Source of the DNA: Diospyros lotus
Lineage: Eukaryota; Streptophyta; Magnoliopsida; Ericales; Ebenaceae
DNA length: 64,000 bases
Reading direction: 5' to 3'
NCBI RefSeq assembly: GCF_014633365.1
Contig: NC_068349.1
Span: forward strand, 11,086,753 to 11,150,752
Numbering within the stretch: the first letter of the stretch is position 1; each line of letters opens with the position of its first letter. A program made the position numbers and the translations under genes. Under the pieces are notes generated by a model. The model saw only the letters and a list, made by a program, of their open reading frames with translations. It had not been told where the DNA came from and did not search any database. Positions 35,901 to 47,299 of this stretch are shown here, piece after piece.

Positions 35901-37713
35901 TCCAACACAGCATCACATACCCACAAGCAATTTACCAGGAGCAAAAGCAATACATAAAGTTGAGCTCTTTTCTGCTTTAAAGATGTAAAATGACCGCACA
36001 AACAAAGGAATTTCTCTCCTACCTAATTGAGCCAACCTATTCACCCATCCAGGAATACGCTTTCCAGTAAGACGCATGCAAACATCATCTGTAAAATGGT
36101 TGCAATTCTTGGCAATCAAATGGTAGCTGTCCCCATGATATCTTGTAGAAAGATGCTCCATGAATGACCGAAATTCTGAGGGAGACATGTCTGTGCTGCC
36201 TAAAGGGACTGACCTTCTGAAAACAAAACCAGGGCAACTTCTTGGTTCCACCTCAAATACCCCACTGGTGGAATACTCATGTGCTCCAAATCCATACTCG
36301 GAACCATGCACTATCATCCAATGCAGTAAAAGCATGTTACTTCAAGGATGAGATAAGACACGAACCAGGAAAAATTAGAGAAACCAAGAAGCCAAGTTGA
36401 CAGCAGAAGCTAAAAATTTTAATTAAATATATTCATGGTACAAGTAGCTACACATCCAAACAGAATTTATAGGAACAAAAAAAACATGTCACAGGCATGA
36501 CCATGGATGGGTGATCACACAGACTTGCACGCACCCAGAGAAGTGATTAGATACTTATTAGATTGAAAACACGAATGCAGATCTGTTAGTCATGATAAAT
36601 TGGATCCTCGAGATAACAAAAAGAAAGCACGATAACAAGAATATGAATAGAAACATTATCTAATTGGAATTTTATCATCTATCTAGGAAGCATGGATACT
36701 CCAACACATATTGACTATTGAGCATACATATTTGTCGAACAAGTCAAAATATACTAGGACACCATGCATCATGGCCGTTAGTGATACCTCATCACACATC
36801 AGAATACATGTCAAGCACGCTAACGAACATGCTAATAATGATGACTTGGTCAAAATTCAGTCTACTTACAGATTTGGTGGAGTGTTTAGTGCCTTTATTT
36901 TTCTTTTTTGGCATGCATTCTTTGTGAAAGAATAGAGTTTTCTTGATAGTTTTTGACACTGGAACTTTATCTAATTTTTTTGGATAATTTTTTACTATCT
37001 AATTTAAATTTAAATATCTTTTATTGTATAACAGTAGTATTATGAAATAAATGTTACTTCTATATATCGTACAACGTTAATCTATGATTTGAATTTCATT
37101 ATTGTTTTTTTCTTTTTTACACTTTTGAGAATTAGTGAATATTATGTTCGACATTTTTATATATATAGCTTTTGAACTCATTTCTTATCTGATCTATTGC
37201 AATCATTTTATTCTCCACTTGCAGATGAAGTACAGTGCTGCCACACTCAAACTGGGATGCAGTGCAACTAACGGACATATAACAGTCCCACAGTCGCCTT
37301 CAATTATATAAACCTAACTATGGAAATTACTCTTTTCTTTGGGTAAGTATTACATAAAAACATTCTATTCAAGAATAAATTAAACAACTTGAATGGAAAA
37401 TCCAGATTAAGTTGAGTACCAATAGTTTTTGGTCAAATTAAACTTCAAATAAAAGATCTTGAAAAAGTAGCCAAATTTACGTTGAACAATTGGACGGCAA
37501 ACTAGATATCTTTTAGGATTAACAATTTAACATCTTTGAAAAAATAAAAGAAAAGAAAGGAGAAACGGTACCTTCTATTCCTGAATGGAAGATTCCAAAG
37601 CCAAACCAATAGAGGTAGTCGTTTATGGGGGTGAGATCATAGACATTGAGATACAATTGAGCACGATTACTTCCTCCCTGGGAGGAACTCGAGCTCAACG
37701 GAAATAACCGCAT
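29938..37713 (-). CDS. DeSI-like PPPDE-domain protein (putative desumoylating/deubiquitinating isopeptidase), 4 exons
   Basis: PPPDE proteins are thiol isopeptidases that remove SUMO or ubiquitin; plant members of this type are cytosolic or membrane-associated. The four coding exons are 37572-37713, 36023-36310, 35228-35308 and 29938-30074 (phases 1, 1, 1), giving 215 aa. All junctions are GT-AG: G|GTACCG, ATAG|TGCAT, G|GTAGGA, TTTCAG|GC, G|GTTAGT and AACAG|AT. The protein starts MRLFPLSSSSS and contains YLNVYDLTP, GIFHSGIE with the catalytic His, and AKNCNHFTDD with the catalytic Cys. It continues SFCNCLLPGNIQVSAVRHLP and ends after the conserved LLTMTNGDVAFVKEK. The length suits plant relatives. 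Intron 3 is 5153 bp and transposon-filled, yet the last exon is fully preserved, arguing for a live gene. Confidence 0.93.
31527..32301. mobile_element. hAT-type MITE in DeSI intron 3
   Basis: The left end TAGAGGTATCAAACAGGCC and the reverse-complemented right end TAGACATGTCAAAGGGGC form imperfect inverted repeats. Flanking 8-mers GACATGCT and GTTATGCT match at six positions. The AT-rich core is non-coding. A GGAGGT hexanucleotide repeat lies just inside the left end (about 31561-31592). Confidence 0.7.
32824..33142. mobile_element. Terminal fragment of a CACTA (En/Spm) element
   Basis: CACTACAAGAATAATAAC at 32824 matches the usual CACTA terminus. No opposite terminus (TTCTTGTAGTG) was found nearby, so this is a one-ended scrap, perhaps cut by the neighbouring LTR insertion. 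Confidence 0.4.
33143..33780 (+). repeat. Solo copia LTR in DeSI intron 3
   Basis: Blocks shared with the LTR at 2876-3588 include TGAAGCA near the start and, near 33640-33690, GTGCAGTGAGCTC, AGCTCAACGTGGAC and GTGAACCA. No gag or pol adjoins it. The right border (around 33780) is approximate. It contains GTGTGGTCTAGCGGATAGGA, which looks like a tRNA A box but has no B box. Confidence 0.65.
34346..34597. mobile_element. Mutator-type MITE with about 95 bp inverted repeats
   Basis: The left end begins AGGGTGCATTGCC and the reverse-complemented right end AGGGTAAATTGCC. Inverted similarity extends about 95 bp (for example TTGTTTGGGCCATTTG against TTGTGGTTTGGGCTATTTG). Flanks TATTATTATT (34336-34345) and TATTACTATT (34598-34607) differ at one position, a 9-10 bp target duplication as in Mutator-like elements. 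Confidence 0.8.
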
Positions 37714-38240
37714 TGTATCTATCAGTCTATCAACCAATTCTCAATCGCCAACAGAAGAATTCTCAAGACCCAAAGCTCAGCATCAACTACAGTAGATAAA
37801 GTAAAACCCTAAAACAGAAATTTATGGGTGAAAAAAGATAGATATCAGTTCATCCGTCAAAAACTCAAGGGCATAAATTACAGCAGTGGCAAAATCACGA
37901 TTTCAACGGCTAAGAGAATTCGAGAACAGTTCGAGTGAAATGACCAATGGACTGAAGCTGAAAACACCAGAAACTGAAATGGGAAAGGATGGTAATTAAA
38001 TTTGAACTCTGCCTGTACTTACAGAGAGAGAGAGAGAGAGAGAGGGCTTACAGAGATTTCAGTTGGAATTTTCGAGTTCTTGCTGTGTGGTGAAGCGGGG
38101 GGAGAGAGAGAGAGACATGCGTTTCCGGGGCTTAGAAGACTCCCTTTTTGACAGACGATTGAACGCAGTGGAAGGTTGAGGATTTGAACGAAGAAAAATG
38201 TGACTTGAAAAGTCCAGTGGGGATAAAACGGGAAAGGCAC
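37714..38240 (-). promoter_or_regulatory. DeSI 5' UTR with likely intron, and proximal promoter
   Basis: On the minus strand a donor (CT|GTAAGTAC at 38017-38022) and an acceptor (CTACTGTAG|TTGATG at 37787-37790) would define a 236 bp 5' UTR intron. A GA/CT microsatellite at 38024-38045 and another at 38102-38115 lie in the leader. A telo-box-like AAACCCTAAAA is at about 37803. No clear TATA box is visible. Confidence 0.5.
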
Positions 38241-38329
38241 CTGTTTTTCATCCTTAAATCACCAAAATACCCTTTACCTTTTCTACCTTTTACTTTCTTT
38301 TGGTTATTTATTTAGTTTTTATTACATTT

Positions 38330-38620
38330 TCTCCCTTCAAACTCTTTATTATTTTTTTATTATATTATAAATAATTCACTCTATATTTTTTTTATCTCAT
38401 ACTTATTCTAACCACACTCCCTATTCTACTCTCTTTTTTATTTTCTATTTTATTTATTTATTAATAAACTTTCATTCTAATTTTTTTTACCTAACCAATA
38501 ATTTTTACTACTATAAAAATTTAATATTTATTTATAATTTAATAATAAATATTACTATTTGTCTCTTCCACTGCATATGTTCTTCTTTGTTGTTCCATGG
38601 GTTTTGTCATGACCAACCGT
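38330..38620. repeat. Dispersed AT-rich repeat, copy 1
   Basis: It aligns with 42128-42380, sharing TTATTATATTATAAATA, AATAAACTTTMATTCTAATT and TTTAATAATAAATATTACTA. The copies are diverged and no clear termini were found. Apart from this repeat, I see no gene from 38241 to 39984. Confidence 0.5.
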
Positions 38621-39984
38621 CTCCATTGCATCTGTTCGTCTATTTATTTGTTGTAATTTTTTACTTTCTTTCTGTCTATAAACCTCTTCTTTTTTGTCAT
38701 GTTAGACCACCTGATTCAATAGTCGTCTACAAAATCGATGACAAGTCTATTACAATATACTTTGTCATGTTTGTCTTCTTCAGACTTTGATGATTTGTGG
38801 TGATTATAATTACAATGATGACAATAATAACGATGATTACGGCGAAAGACGACAATAATCGCTAAAAGCAATGAGGGGGGAAAGGGCTTCACTATTTAGA
38901 TGACAAGCAAAATCTTAAATTCTTTCCTTCTCTTCGCTAAAATTTTTACTTAGCGAAAGAAAATTAAATTAATAGTGAATATGGCCTTATTTATTTATTT
39001 ATATAGTTAATTTTTAATTTTTATAAATCAGTATAAATGATTTCCTTTAGGTTTGTGAAACCATAGTAATGTTCAAGGAATGGTAACGGTATTGAAGAAA
39101 AAAAAATTATACAAAATATATCGATAAAAAATCAAGTGATTGTCTATTACTCTTTTGTTTCAAATTAAAATTTAAAGTAAGTTAGGCTAATCACTCGTGA
39201 TGTTCCACACCACGGCAGCACTATTACTTGGAAAAGCAGTGGCGTTTTTGTAATTCTTCCAGGTTCGGTGTCTCATTTTATATTCCACTATTACCCACAC
39301 AAGGATATATATATATTAAGATACAAATGGCTAGCCCAGCCGCCGGCCCGTCGCGGGCGTGGACTTCTCCATCGCAATTCTGTCTCTGGCACGCACAAAT
39401 TAGAATGCAACCTTATACATTAAAAATTAGCCCAATGATTACGAATTAAATATGTTAATTAATGATTAGTAAAGTGATTTACGATTACATAAATACTATC
39501 CTAATAATAGTCCACACTCATAGTATCATACTACAATCCAAATTCTATTGTTTTGTTTTATACTAAGTCATATATACAAACGAAATTTGTTTGATAGGGA
39601 TGGTAATTAAATAGAAATTGCATTTAACTTAACAAAAAGGGGAATGCTTTGCTCGAGTGTGTCCTTTTTCCTGATTTGGACCAGTGTGTAATAAGGGTAA
39701 AGTGGTCCTTTACGTTGGAGATGTAGTCAGATTATATGCAGTTGGAAAAAGCGAATCCTTCTAAGGATGGGTTTAGGATTTAGGATACAACTAAAATAGA
39801 AAATTGGATCTTAACATGCCTTAGCCTAGAGGGCATGCTAGTTGCCACATGTCACACAATAGGAGCATCAAAATTGACAACACTAGTAGCAGAACAAGCA
39901 GAATCTGGATTATTTTGAAACTATGGAGATTTTTTTGAAAAGTTGTGGAATCAGAAAACTATTTTCCGGCCAACTTTTGACACT

Positions 39985-40620
39985 TTAAAATATGATGATT
40001 GGGTTTTTTTTTTTACAATAACGACATTCATTAGAGCAATTAAATCCAATCTTAGGTACAGATGTAGCTACAACCACCACCACTGGAATAGAGTGAACAT
40101 TAAAAACTATCCTAACTGAATCACCATGTTGGGAGCATAGGGATCTAAGACGAGTTTCTTTTGAAACTAATTGAGCAACAGCTTGATCAAAGATTGGTAG
40201 TTGTACCATGTGCAACAAAGAGGCTATGTATACTCAAATTTATCTCATAAATCTATCAAAAATTGAATTAATCGATCTTCAATGGTGTCCCGAAAAGGTT
40301 CTAACATAGCAATTTGATCCCAAACGGAACACCTCTGAGCATAAAAATCCAAGATAGATTGACTTAGCTCCTGAGTCATGTCATGTGGTGTAGAACACTT
40401 GAAAAATGATATTGAAAAGTCAAATCAATTGCTACATATTATTTTGTCAACATATCTCAAATTTCCTTTGTAGATTCATAATAGCCAAATTGTTCATGAA
40501 TTTCACAAATCAATATATTTGGAAACCAAGTAATGATAGGATAGTTTTTACAATCTCAATCTTCATCATGTTCCCCAAATTTAACATCAGTTCCTTTCTT
40601 ACCTTGCTTAGGGGGCTTTG
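39985..40620 (-). pseudogene. Copia gag relic
   Basis: The minus strand reads SQSILDFYAQRCSVWDQIAM, then EPFRDTIEDRLIQFLIDL and LPIFDQAVAQLVSKETRLRS, the usual order in copia gag before the zinc knuckle (CRYCKKK near 39995). Frameshifts and stops are common. No LTR or pol was found beside it. Confidence 0.6.
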
Positions 40621-43600
40621 ATATCTCTAGTAATAATTCTCCACAATTTTCTATCTTTAAGAAGACTAGACATAGTATGGGATCAAGTAACATAATTTGT
40701 GCCATTTAAAAGAATATTGAAAATGTTTGAATACCTTAAATCGTCCTACAATAACAGACATAATTATAAAAGTAATAAAAATATTAATAGAATGACATCC
40801 GCCTATAAAGTGTAATTGCAAAAAAACAAACTTGTTGAAAATTGGTCGTGAGCTGATCATGTGGTGGCATGGCATGGCCCATGGAGATTAGATTAGAGGG
40901 TGAGCCGGCTTAAGGCTTTGATTGTTTCATATTGAACCCATCAAAGGCACACCAATCAATCAATCTTAATTAAGAACACGTCATCTGCCATTGGAATGTT
41001 TTTGGATGTGCCTTACTCTATTGATTTAATCCGGAAAGCAAACTTTAGCAAAACAGAAAATAAGTAAAGGATCCACACTTGATTCATATGGGCTTCTATA
41101 TTGGACCGCCTGGCCCATCTAATAGGCAGGCCCAACCAAACGGACAAAGAGGGATATATATAAAAAGTAAAACAAAAATCTTTATTAAATTATAAAAAAA
41201 TATCTTACATTCAGACAAACTGAGCCATAATGTAATTTAGTAATATTTCTTGGCACTAAATTTAGGTTCCAGCTCTTAGTAAAATGCTACAATTAGAGAT
41301 GTTATGAAAAATTAAATTAATGTGCTTAATTAGTTCAATTTGGCTCAATGTTTTTGTTTTATTTGTTATTATACTTGACATGGGCTCAGAGTTCAGATTA
41401 AATTTGTTTTTGTTTTCCAGAATTTTGGTTAAAACAAATTTTATGGATATTAATTTATTTGTGTAACACAATCTTTGAACTACAAAATTCTGGTATAAAT
41501 GTATAAATTTTGAAATAAAAAATCAAAGTTAATTTAATTAGGTTGTACTGTTTAAATTTATTTTGCAATTAAATTAATTTTAAATTTCTAAGTTCAGATT
41601 AAGTTATAATTAATTTTCATTTAATTTCATATAAAATTTAAATCAACCTACTCAGTGAGCACCCCTAATTACACTGATTTGTTTTGCCACGATGAGTCAA
41701 ACCTTCTTTGGGATTAAGTTTGCACAATTTCTAAATACTTTATATGTGGGGTACTGTGATTTCTAAGCTGTTATTTTATATATATATATATATCTATTTA
41801 TTTATGGTAAATGACACTATAAGTTCTTAAAGGGAAATGACGATAGATTGATTCAATCCCTCTGGAACCCCATCACTAATAAGGTTCCCATTGGAACTCC
41901 ATGGCAAGGGCTTCAATAGGGAAGTCTTGATTGTTGATGAATTCTTTTCCTTTTTTTTAATTAAGGTGTAATTAATTAACTTAATTAAACTAAATCACAA
42001 ATTGTTTTAAAGTTATTCTTAAAACATAAAAAATCAAAGGCGTACATACAATAAAAAATTGACCATATATATTTGCATTTATATTAATTAGTTGGGAACT
42101 GTAAAAGTAAAGAAGTTATTAGGCTATCTCCAATTACATTTCTTATTTTATTCTCTATTATATTATAAATATTTTTTTTTTCTTCAAAAATTATATTTAT
42201 TCCAACCATACTTTCTATTTATTTTATTTATCAATAAACTTTAATTCTAATTTTTTTTTACCTTATTTATAATTTTTATTATTATAAAATTTTAATATTT
42301 ATTTTTTAATTTAATAATAAATAAATATTACTATTCATCTCCTCCGTTCTCTGTCTATTCGTCTCCACTGTTCCTTGGGTTTCGCAGCTTCTGTTGGTCT
42401 TGGTGGTGGCCACATTTGTTTGTCTCCTCATTTGCTGTGATCTCCTCCTTTGAAGGTGACAATTGAAACTGCAATGATACAGCAATAACGATGCCTCCGA
42501 CTGGGACCGTTGCGGGTAAAATTAATGGTTAGAGCGGCAAAAGACAATGGGGAACAGTCAAAAAAAGGTCAGAAATTCAACTTTTAGTATTTGGATGGCA
42601 GGGCAGGCAAGCGAAATCGAGAGGATGGTGAGCCCCGCTGGAGCAGCTTCTTCCGGCCCGCTCGTCGAAATTTCTGCGCTGGAAACAGACCTGACCAGGT
42701 TGCCCTTTGTCGACTAACTTGGTCAACAATTTCAACTCAACTTTCAGTTACATCCCCTTGTATATTGAAAAATTCAATCTGACAAGTCAACGTCCATCAC
42801 CGTTGATCGGCTGTTGCCGACAATTTTCTTTAAATTAACCATTTTTATTTGCAAAACATTATTCTCATGGAATTTCTATACAATTATTAAAATTCTTTTG
42901 TTCCTTTCCGTGGATAATTTGAGGGATAGGACGCGGGCCTCATGGGAGGTGGTGGGGCCCATACACTACCACATTACCCTTACTAGTTTGCCTCAGATAT
43001 AACAGATAAAAACTGGATATATTACTATAATAATTCAAAGATTAAAAATTTTATAATATAATTAAGGTTGGTTTGTATATATAATGGCTGCTTATTGGAT
43101 AAATATTTTTTTATAATTTTTTAAAAACATCTCACTCTACAACAAGAATATTATCGAATGATTACATAAAAATTTTAATTTATCATTAATTTTCATTTAT
43201 AATTATATTTTCTATAAAACACATATGATCACATATATATATATATATATTAAGAGTCTCATACCAAATTTTTCTTAATTTTTTTTTTATTATTATCTCT
43301 TATCTTGAAAATTTTGTCTTATTCCATTCATCACTTCCTTCTATTAATTAATTTTAGAATATTGCACTATAATATTAATTAATGATTAGGTTGATGCATA
43401 TAAAAGTCTAAGAGGGGCCGGTAATTATATATATATATATATATATGGCGTAGAAGCAACACATGCATGATTCTTGCTTTGCAGTGAAGTAATTACAAAT
43501 ACGTACTAACAATATATGCATAATTAATTAGAAGAAAAAGATTTTTCATGATAAAATTAGAATTAGAATAATGAATTAATTAAAGAAAGGATAAAATTAT

Positions 43601-46148
43601 ATATATATGTATATATGCAGTATGCGAAAGCGACATTTGGCACCTAATTAAGGCACTCAATTAACCACTTCTAATTAAGTAAAATAAATATAACGTTATT
43701 TAATCAAAAACTAAAATCTTATTATGTTGGGCACCTCAAACTCCAACATCATATATAATAATTAATGCTCCCTTCGTCAAACAAACAAACAAGCAATGTG
43801 TAGTGACAACATTCAATGTCTGAAGTCATCATTTCCCTCACATCTCGTGGCCATTCAAAACAGTTCACACAATTAGTAAATAAATAAATAAATAAATATC
43901 CCTTTGACTCTGACCTTTGCAGCAGGTTTGGGGTATGAATGGTTATGGTTATGGTTACGGTTACGAAGATTCCATTAATACTTTTTGACATCTTGAATAG
44001 GAAGGAAGTTCCGTGAGGCTCATCACCTACTAAACAAAAATTAAACTCCAAATTAAATGTCAACCTGATCTTACTTAACTGGCTCTAAGCATTAGATCAG
44101 GTGGACGTTATCTCGCCATTAATTTCAATCGCAATCATCGTCACTTTTACCCGTGAATTTTTTCTTCTGGATGACTTGTCAATTTGAATGAATCGCATGC
44201 ATTGGAGAGACCGCCGTTGAGCCAGCTCTAGCGCTACTAGCGATGTCATGTGAGAGATCAGTTGAAGAAGACCATGCATTACAGACATCGATCCATCATT
44301 AATTGTCACCCAAAAACAAGAATAATCAATCGTTTAGAACAATTCATCCAATCTATCTTCATCTATAAGTCGTAGAGCCAGGGGAAGAGTTTAGAAGAAA
44401 AGAAACTAACCACGCACGACGTCGTTCATTCATTGCCATTATAATTAAATTTATTTATTTCCAAATATATAAGTGTATTTTGTATCGCTATATATATTTC
44501 TGTTTCGTATTTTTAATTTATTATTATAACATATTCTTAAAGTTATTGACAGACGTACAGTGTCTGATCATATATAATACTAAAATATAGTATTTGTTAT
44601 ATACTAGTAAGATAACTACTAGTACTAGCGCATGCACACATAATATTGCATGTCTAACGTATATATGGTATTCCTATTTTTTTCCGTGAATATATATATA
44701 TATATATATAAACTCCAGCATATATGTATCGTTGAGGCATCAGCCTAGGCCCATGCAGGCAGTATGCATGTATAATGAATGGTGTTCCTATTCTTTTCCT
44801 TGTTCATAAACTACTGAAAACAATATGTGTAATATAATGTACTTTAACAAAATGTTTTAACAACTCTTGTTCCGAAAATATTATAACAAATAATTTTTGT
44901 AATTTGATGTGACACACAAATTCATAATAATTTTATTTAAATTTATAATAGTTATACTTAAAGTGAATTATTTATAATATAGAATAAATACATGATAGAG
45001 ATTGCTATTAGAGTGGACATGAATTCTGGTTTTAACTTGCATCAATATAATTCAGTATGGCAATGAATAGGGGTGAATAGAAGTTCGGGTAAACCAAATT
45101 AACTAATCGAACCTCGGTTCGATTTTTCATAGGGAGCGATTCTATTCGATTACATTTTTCTCTAAAAATCGATTATTCAATTTAGTTTAATTATTTATAC
45201 CAAAATAACCGAAGAACTGAACTAAACTGTGCATATGTTATAACCCGTGACCACCATCCCGACACCCAAGATAGATTCACTCACTTGGAAGGTTGGATCG
45301 AGACGAAAGTGAGAGAGATCAAGACTGATAGAGAGAGACCCTACAGCACAAATCAAACCCTAATCAATTTTGTGTTTGTCACCATCGATAATTGTCGTCT
45401 CTACCTTTGACGCCTTTTCCTATGCTATTAGCAATCAATCACCCCGTTTTTCTCTTCACTGTTTCTTTCGTTAGACCTAGATTGACGACCGACCTAATCC
45501 ACATCATTTCTTCAGTTCCTTGTTTCTTCTTTTTCTTGTGTTTGGACAATCGACCCACACCAATAACAACTTACCGTCGACAGATGTTAGTATTGACAGG
45601 TAGGTTAGTTTCATAATGTATTTCTTCCTTTGTATTACAGATTTTTCGTTTATATTTCCTTCATTTGTTCAAACAAATTTGTATTATCTCTATGTATTTC
45701 CTTTGGTTCTTCCTCATTATAAATGATTTTTCATTTTTTTTTTGTATGAATTGATATTATTTCTATATTTCTGTATCAATTTTGTAAATTAATTTGTTTC
45801 TATATCAATTTATAATTTAACATAATCAAATTTTGATTATTAGTTTGATTAATTTGATTTAGATTTCAGTTGGTTCAATTTCAGTTCGCTCCGTTAGTTG
45901 AGATTAATTCGCCAGTTCGATTTGATTATTATATACAGATTCAATTTGGTTACTATTTTTTTTTTTTTGGTTATTATTGCATATCCGTAGCAAGGTTTAT
46001 GATTATGAAAATAGATGTACTGAAAACTTGTTGAAGCAAAGCAAACGGTGAAGGGAAATTGTACGACGAAAGGATATAGATGATCGGCGTCCTTGTATAA
46101 AACAAGGATCACTACAGCTCAAAGTTGGTGAAGATGAAGTTTTCTTGT
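40621..46148. other. AT-rich intergenic region, no convincing gene
   Basis: Contents noted: the second copy of the AT-rich dispersed repeat (42128-42380), TA microsatellites (41782-41798, 43220-43250, 43427-43446, 44690-44710), GGTTAY-rich sequence near 43940-43962, and a MITE-like block with inverted TTCGATT/AATCGAA segments (about 45060-45945). Short open frames, for example 44097-44309 on the minus strand, show no family signature. Confidence 0.5.
42128..42380. repeat. Dispersed AT-rich repeat, copy 2
   Basis: Partner of 38330-38620. It is preceded by TTAGGCTATCTCCAATT, which resembles the end of some plant MITEs, but the opposite end was not found. Confidence 0.5.
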
Positions 46149-47072
46149 TTAGATGACCATGAGTTGGGGAAAGCCCATCAATGGATGGGGAGATAACGGC
46201 GACAGCAGCGGGCAGTTAAACATGCTATCGCCATTTTGATCCCACGCCGGCATCCACATTGACGGCGTTAATGGACCCGTAGTCAGGGTGCTTTCTGCCG
46301 AATCATCGTGCTCCGGCGACTTTTCCTTCTTAATCGGCCTTTGCTCCGTCACCGCTTCGGCTTCCCTGCGCCTCTTCTGGCCGCCGTCCGGGACTGGGAC
46401 GGCCGTCGAGGAGGCATTTTTCCACTTGCTAACCTCGAGAGGGAAATTGAGAATCGCTTTGCTGCCTCGCATCTGGAAGGCGGCGCGATCGTAGGCCCTA
46501 GCGGCATCAATAGCAGTGTCGAATGTCCCCAACCAAACCCTAGACCCTCGCCGCTTCGGATCTCGGATCTCGGCCGCGAACTTTCCCCACGGCCTCCGTC
46601 GCACGCCTCTGTAGTGCCGCCTCCCCTCCGTACTCTCGGATTGCTGCTCCGAAACGGTGAACTTAGCCGGTTCACCGAACTCCAACAACTCGAATTTCTT
46701 CACCGGCGGCAAATCGATCTTCAACGACGGCTTCCGAGCGATCAAACTCTCCGCCTTTGGCGTCGTCAGATCAATCACTTGCGGCTTTGCCTCGTAATCG
46801 GAAAAATCCGTTTGGCTTTGCCCGAAACTGATCAAATTGGGAATGGAGACGAAATTCAAACAATCATCACTGCTATCAGCTCCTTTATTGGAGTTCAGGA
46901 AATCGAATATCGTCATCGAAGAATCGGAACTCTCCGTTTGAGAATGGACAGAATCCGTTTTACAGTCCGAAGATAAGAATAGTGAGTCGGTCTTACAAAC
47001 TAAAGGAGAGAACTCTCCGAGAAGATGATGTCTGATGAGTTCCAGGGCCGTAACTTCGTCTTGATTCGCCAT
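46149..47072 (-). CDS. Ethylene-responsive transcription factor, ERF5/ERF6-like (group IX)
   Basis: A nuclear DNA-binding activator of the AP2/ERF family; relatives bind GCC boxes and act in ethylene, jasmonate and immune signalling. The 307 aa frame has no intron, as usual for ERFs. The N-terminal motif [15 protein letters not shown] and the central [13 protein letters not shown] are typical of the ERF5/ERF6 branch. The AP2/ERF domain spans residues 153-211 ([48 protein letters not shown]) with the ERF-type Ala and Asp. A basic nuclear signal QKRRRE follows at 232-237. The C-terminus has [10 protein letters not shown], a MAP-kinase target motif in this group. I chose the ATG at 47072, matching family N-termini; the frame stays open upstream to 47105 without a better ATG. 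Confidence 0.95.
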   Translation of the reverse strand: MANQDEVTALELIRHHLLGEFSPLVCKTDSLFLSSDCKTDSVHSQTESSDSSMTIFDFLNSNKGADSSDDCLNFVSIPNLISFGQSQTDFSDYEAKPQVIDLTTPKAESLIARKPSLKIDLPPVKKFELLEFGEPAKFTVSEQQSESTEGRRHYRGVRRRPWGKFAAEIRDPKRRGSRVWLGTFDTAIDAARAYDRAAFQMRGSKAILNFPLEVSKWKNASSTAVPVPDGGQKRRREAEAVTEQRPIKKEKSPEHDDSAESTLTTGPLTPSMWMPAWDQNGDSMFNCPLLSPLSPHPLMGFPQLMVI

Positions 47073-47249
47073 TTCTGAGCTCAAGTTCAAGTTTTGTCGA
47101 AACACAAGGCAGAGAAACAGTAATCAAGCTCAAGGGGAGTTCTAATAAATCTACAGAAAGCTGAAGAAATCGAGAGAGAGAGAGTGAGAGAGAAAGAGAG
47201 AGGATAATTGGAGAGAAGTTAATGAGAGTGGAAGATAAGACTGGAAGGG

Positions 47250-47257
47250 TATATATA
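47250..47257 (-). promoter_or_regulatory. TATA box of the ERF gene
   Basis: TATATATA (minus-strand context GTATATATACCC) lies about 180 bp upstream of the start codon. The stretch between, including a GA-rich microsatellite at 47173-47202, would be the 5' UTR. Confidence 0.65.
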
Positions 47258-47299
47258 CAGAGAGAAGGGATTGAGGACGAAGGGAGCTGGAGCTGGGGG

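Noticed and set aside
46308..46976. Plus-strand frame of 222 aa opposite the ERF gene
   Set aside because: It is the antisense shadow of a clear AP2/ERF coding region with no signature of its own.
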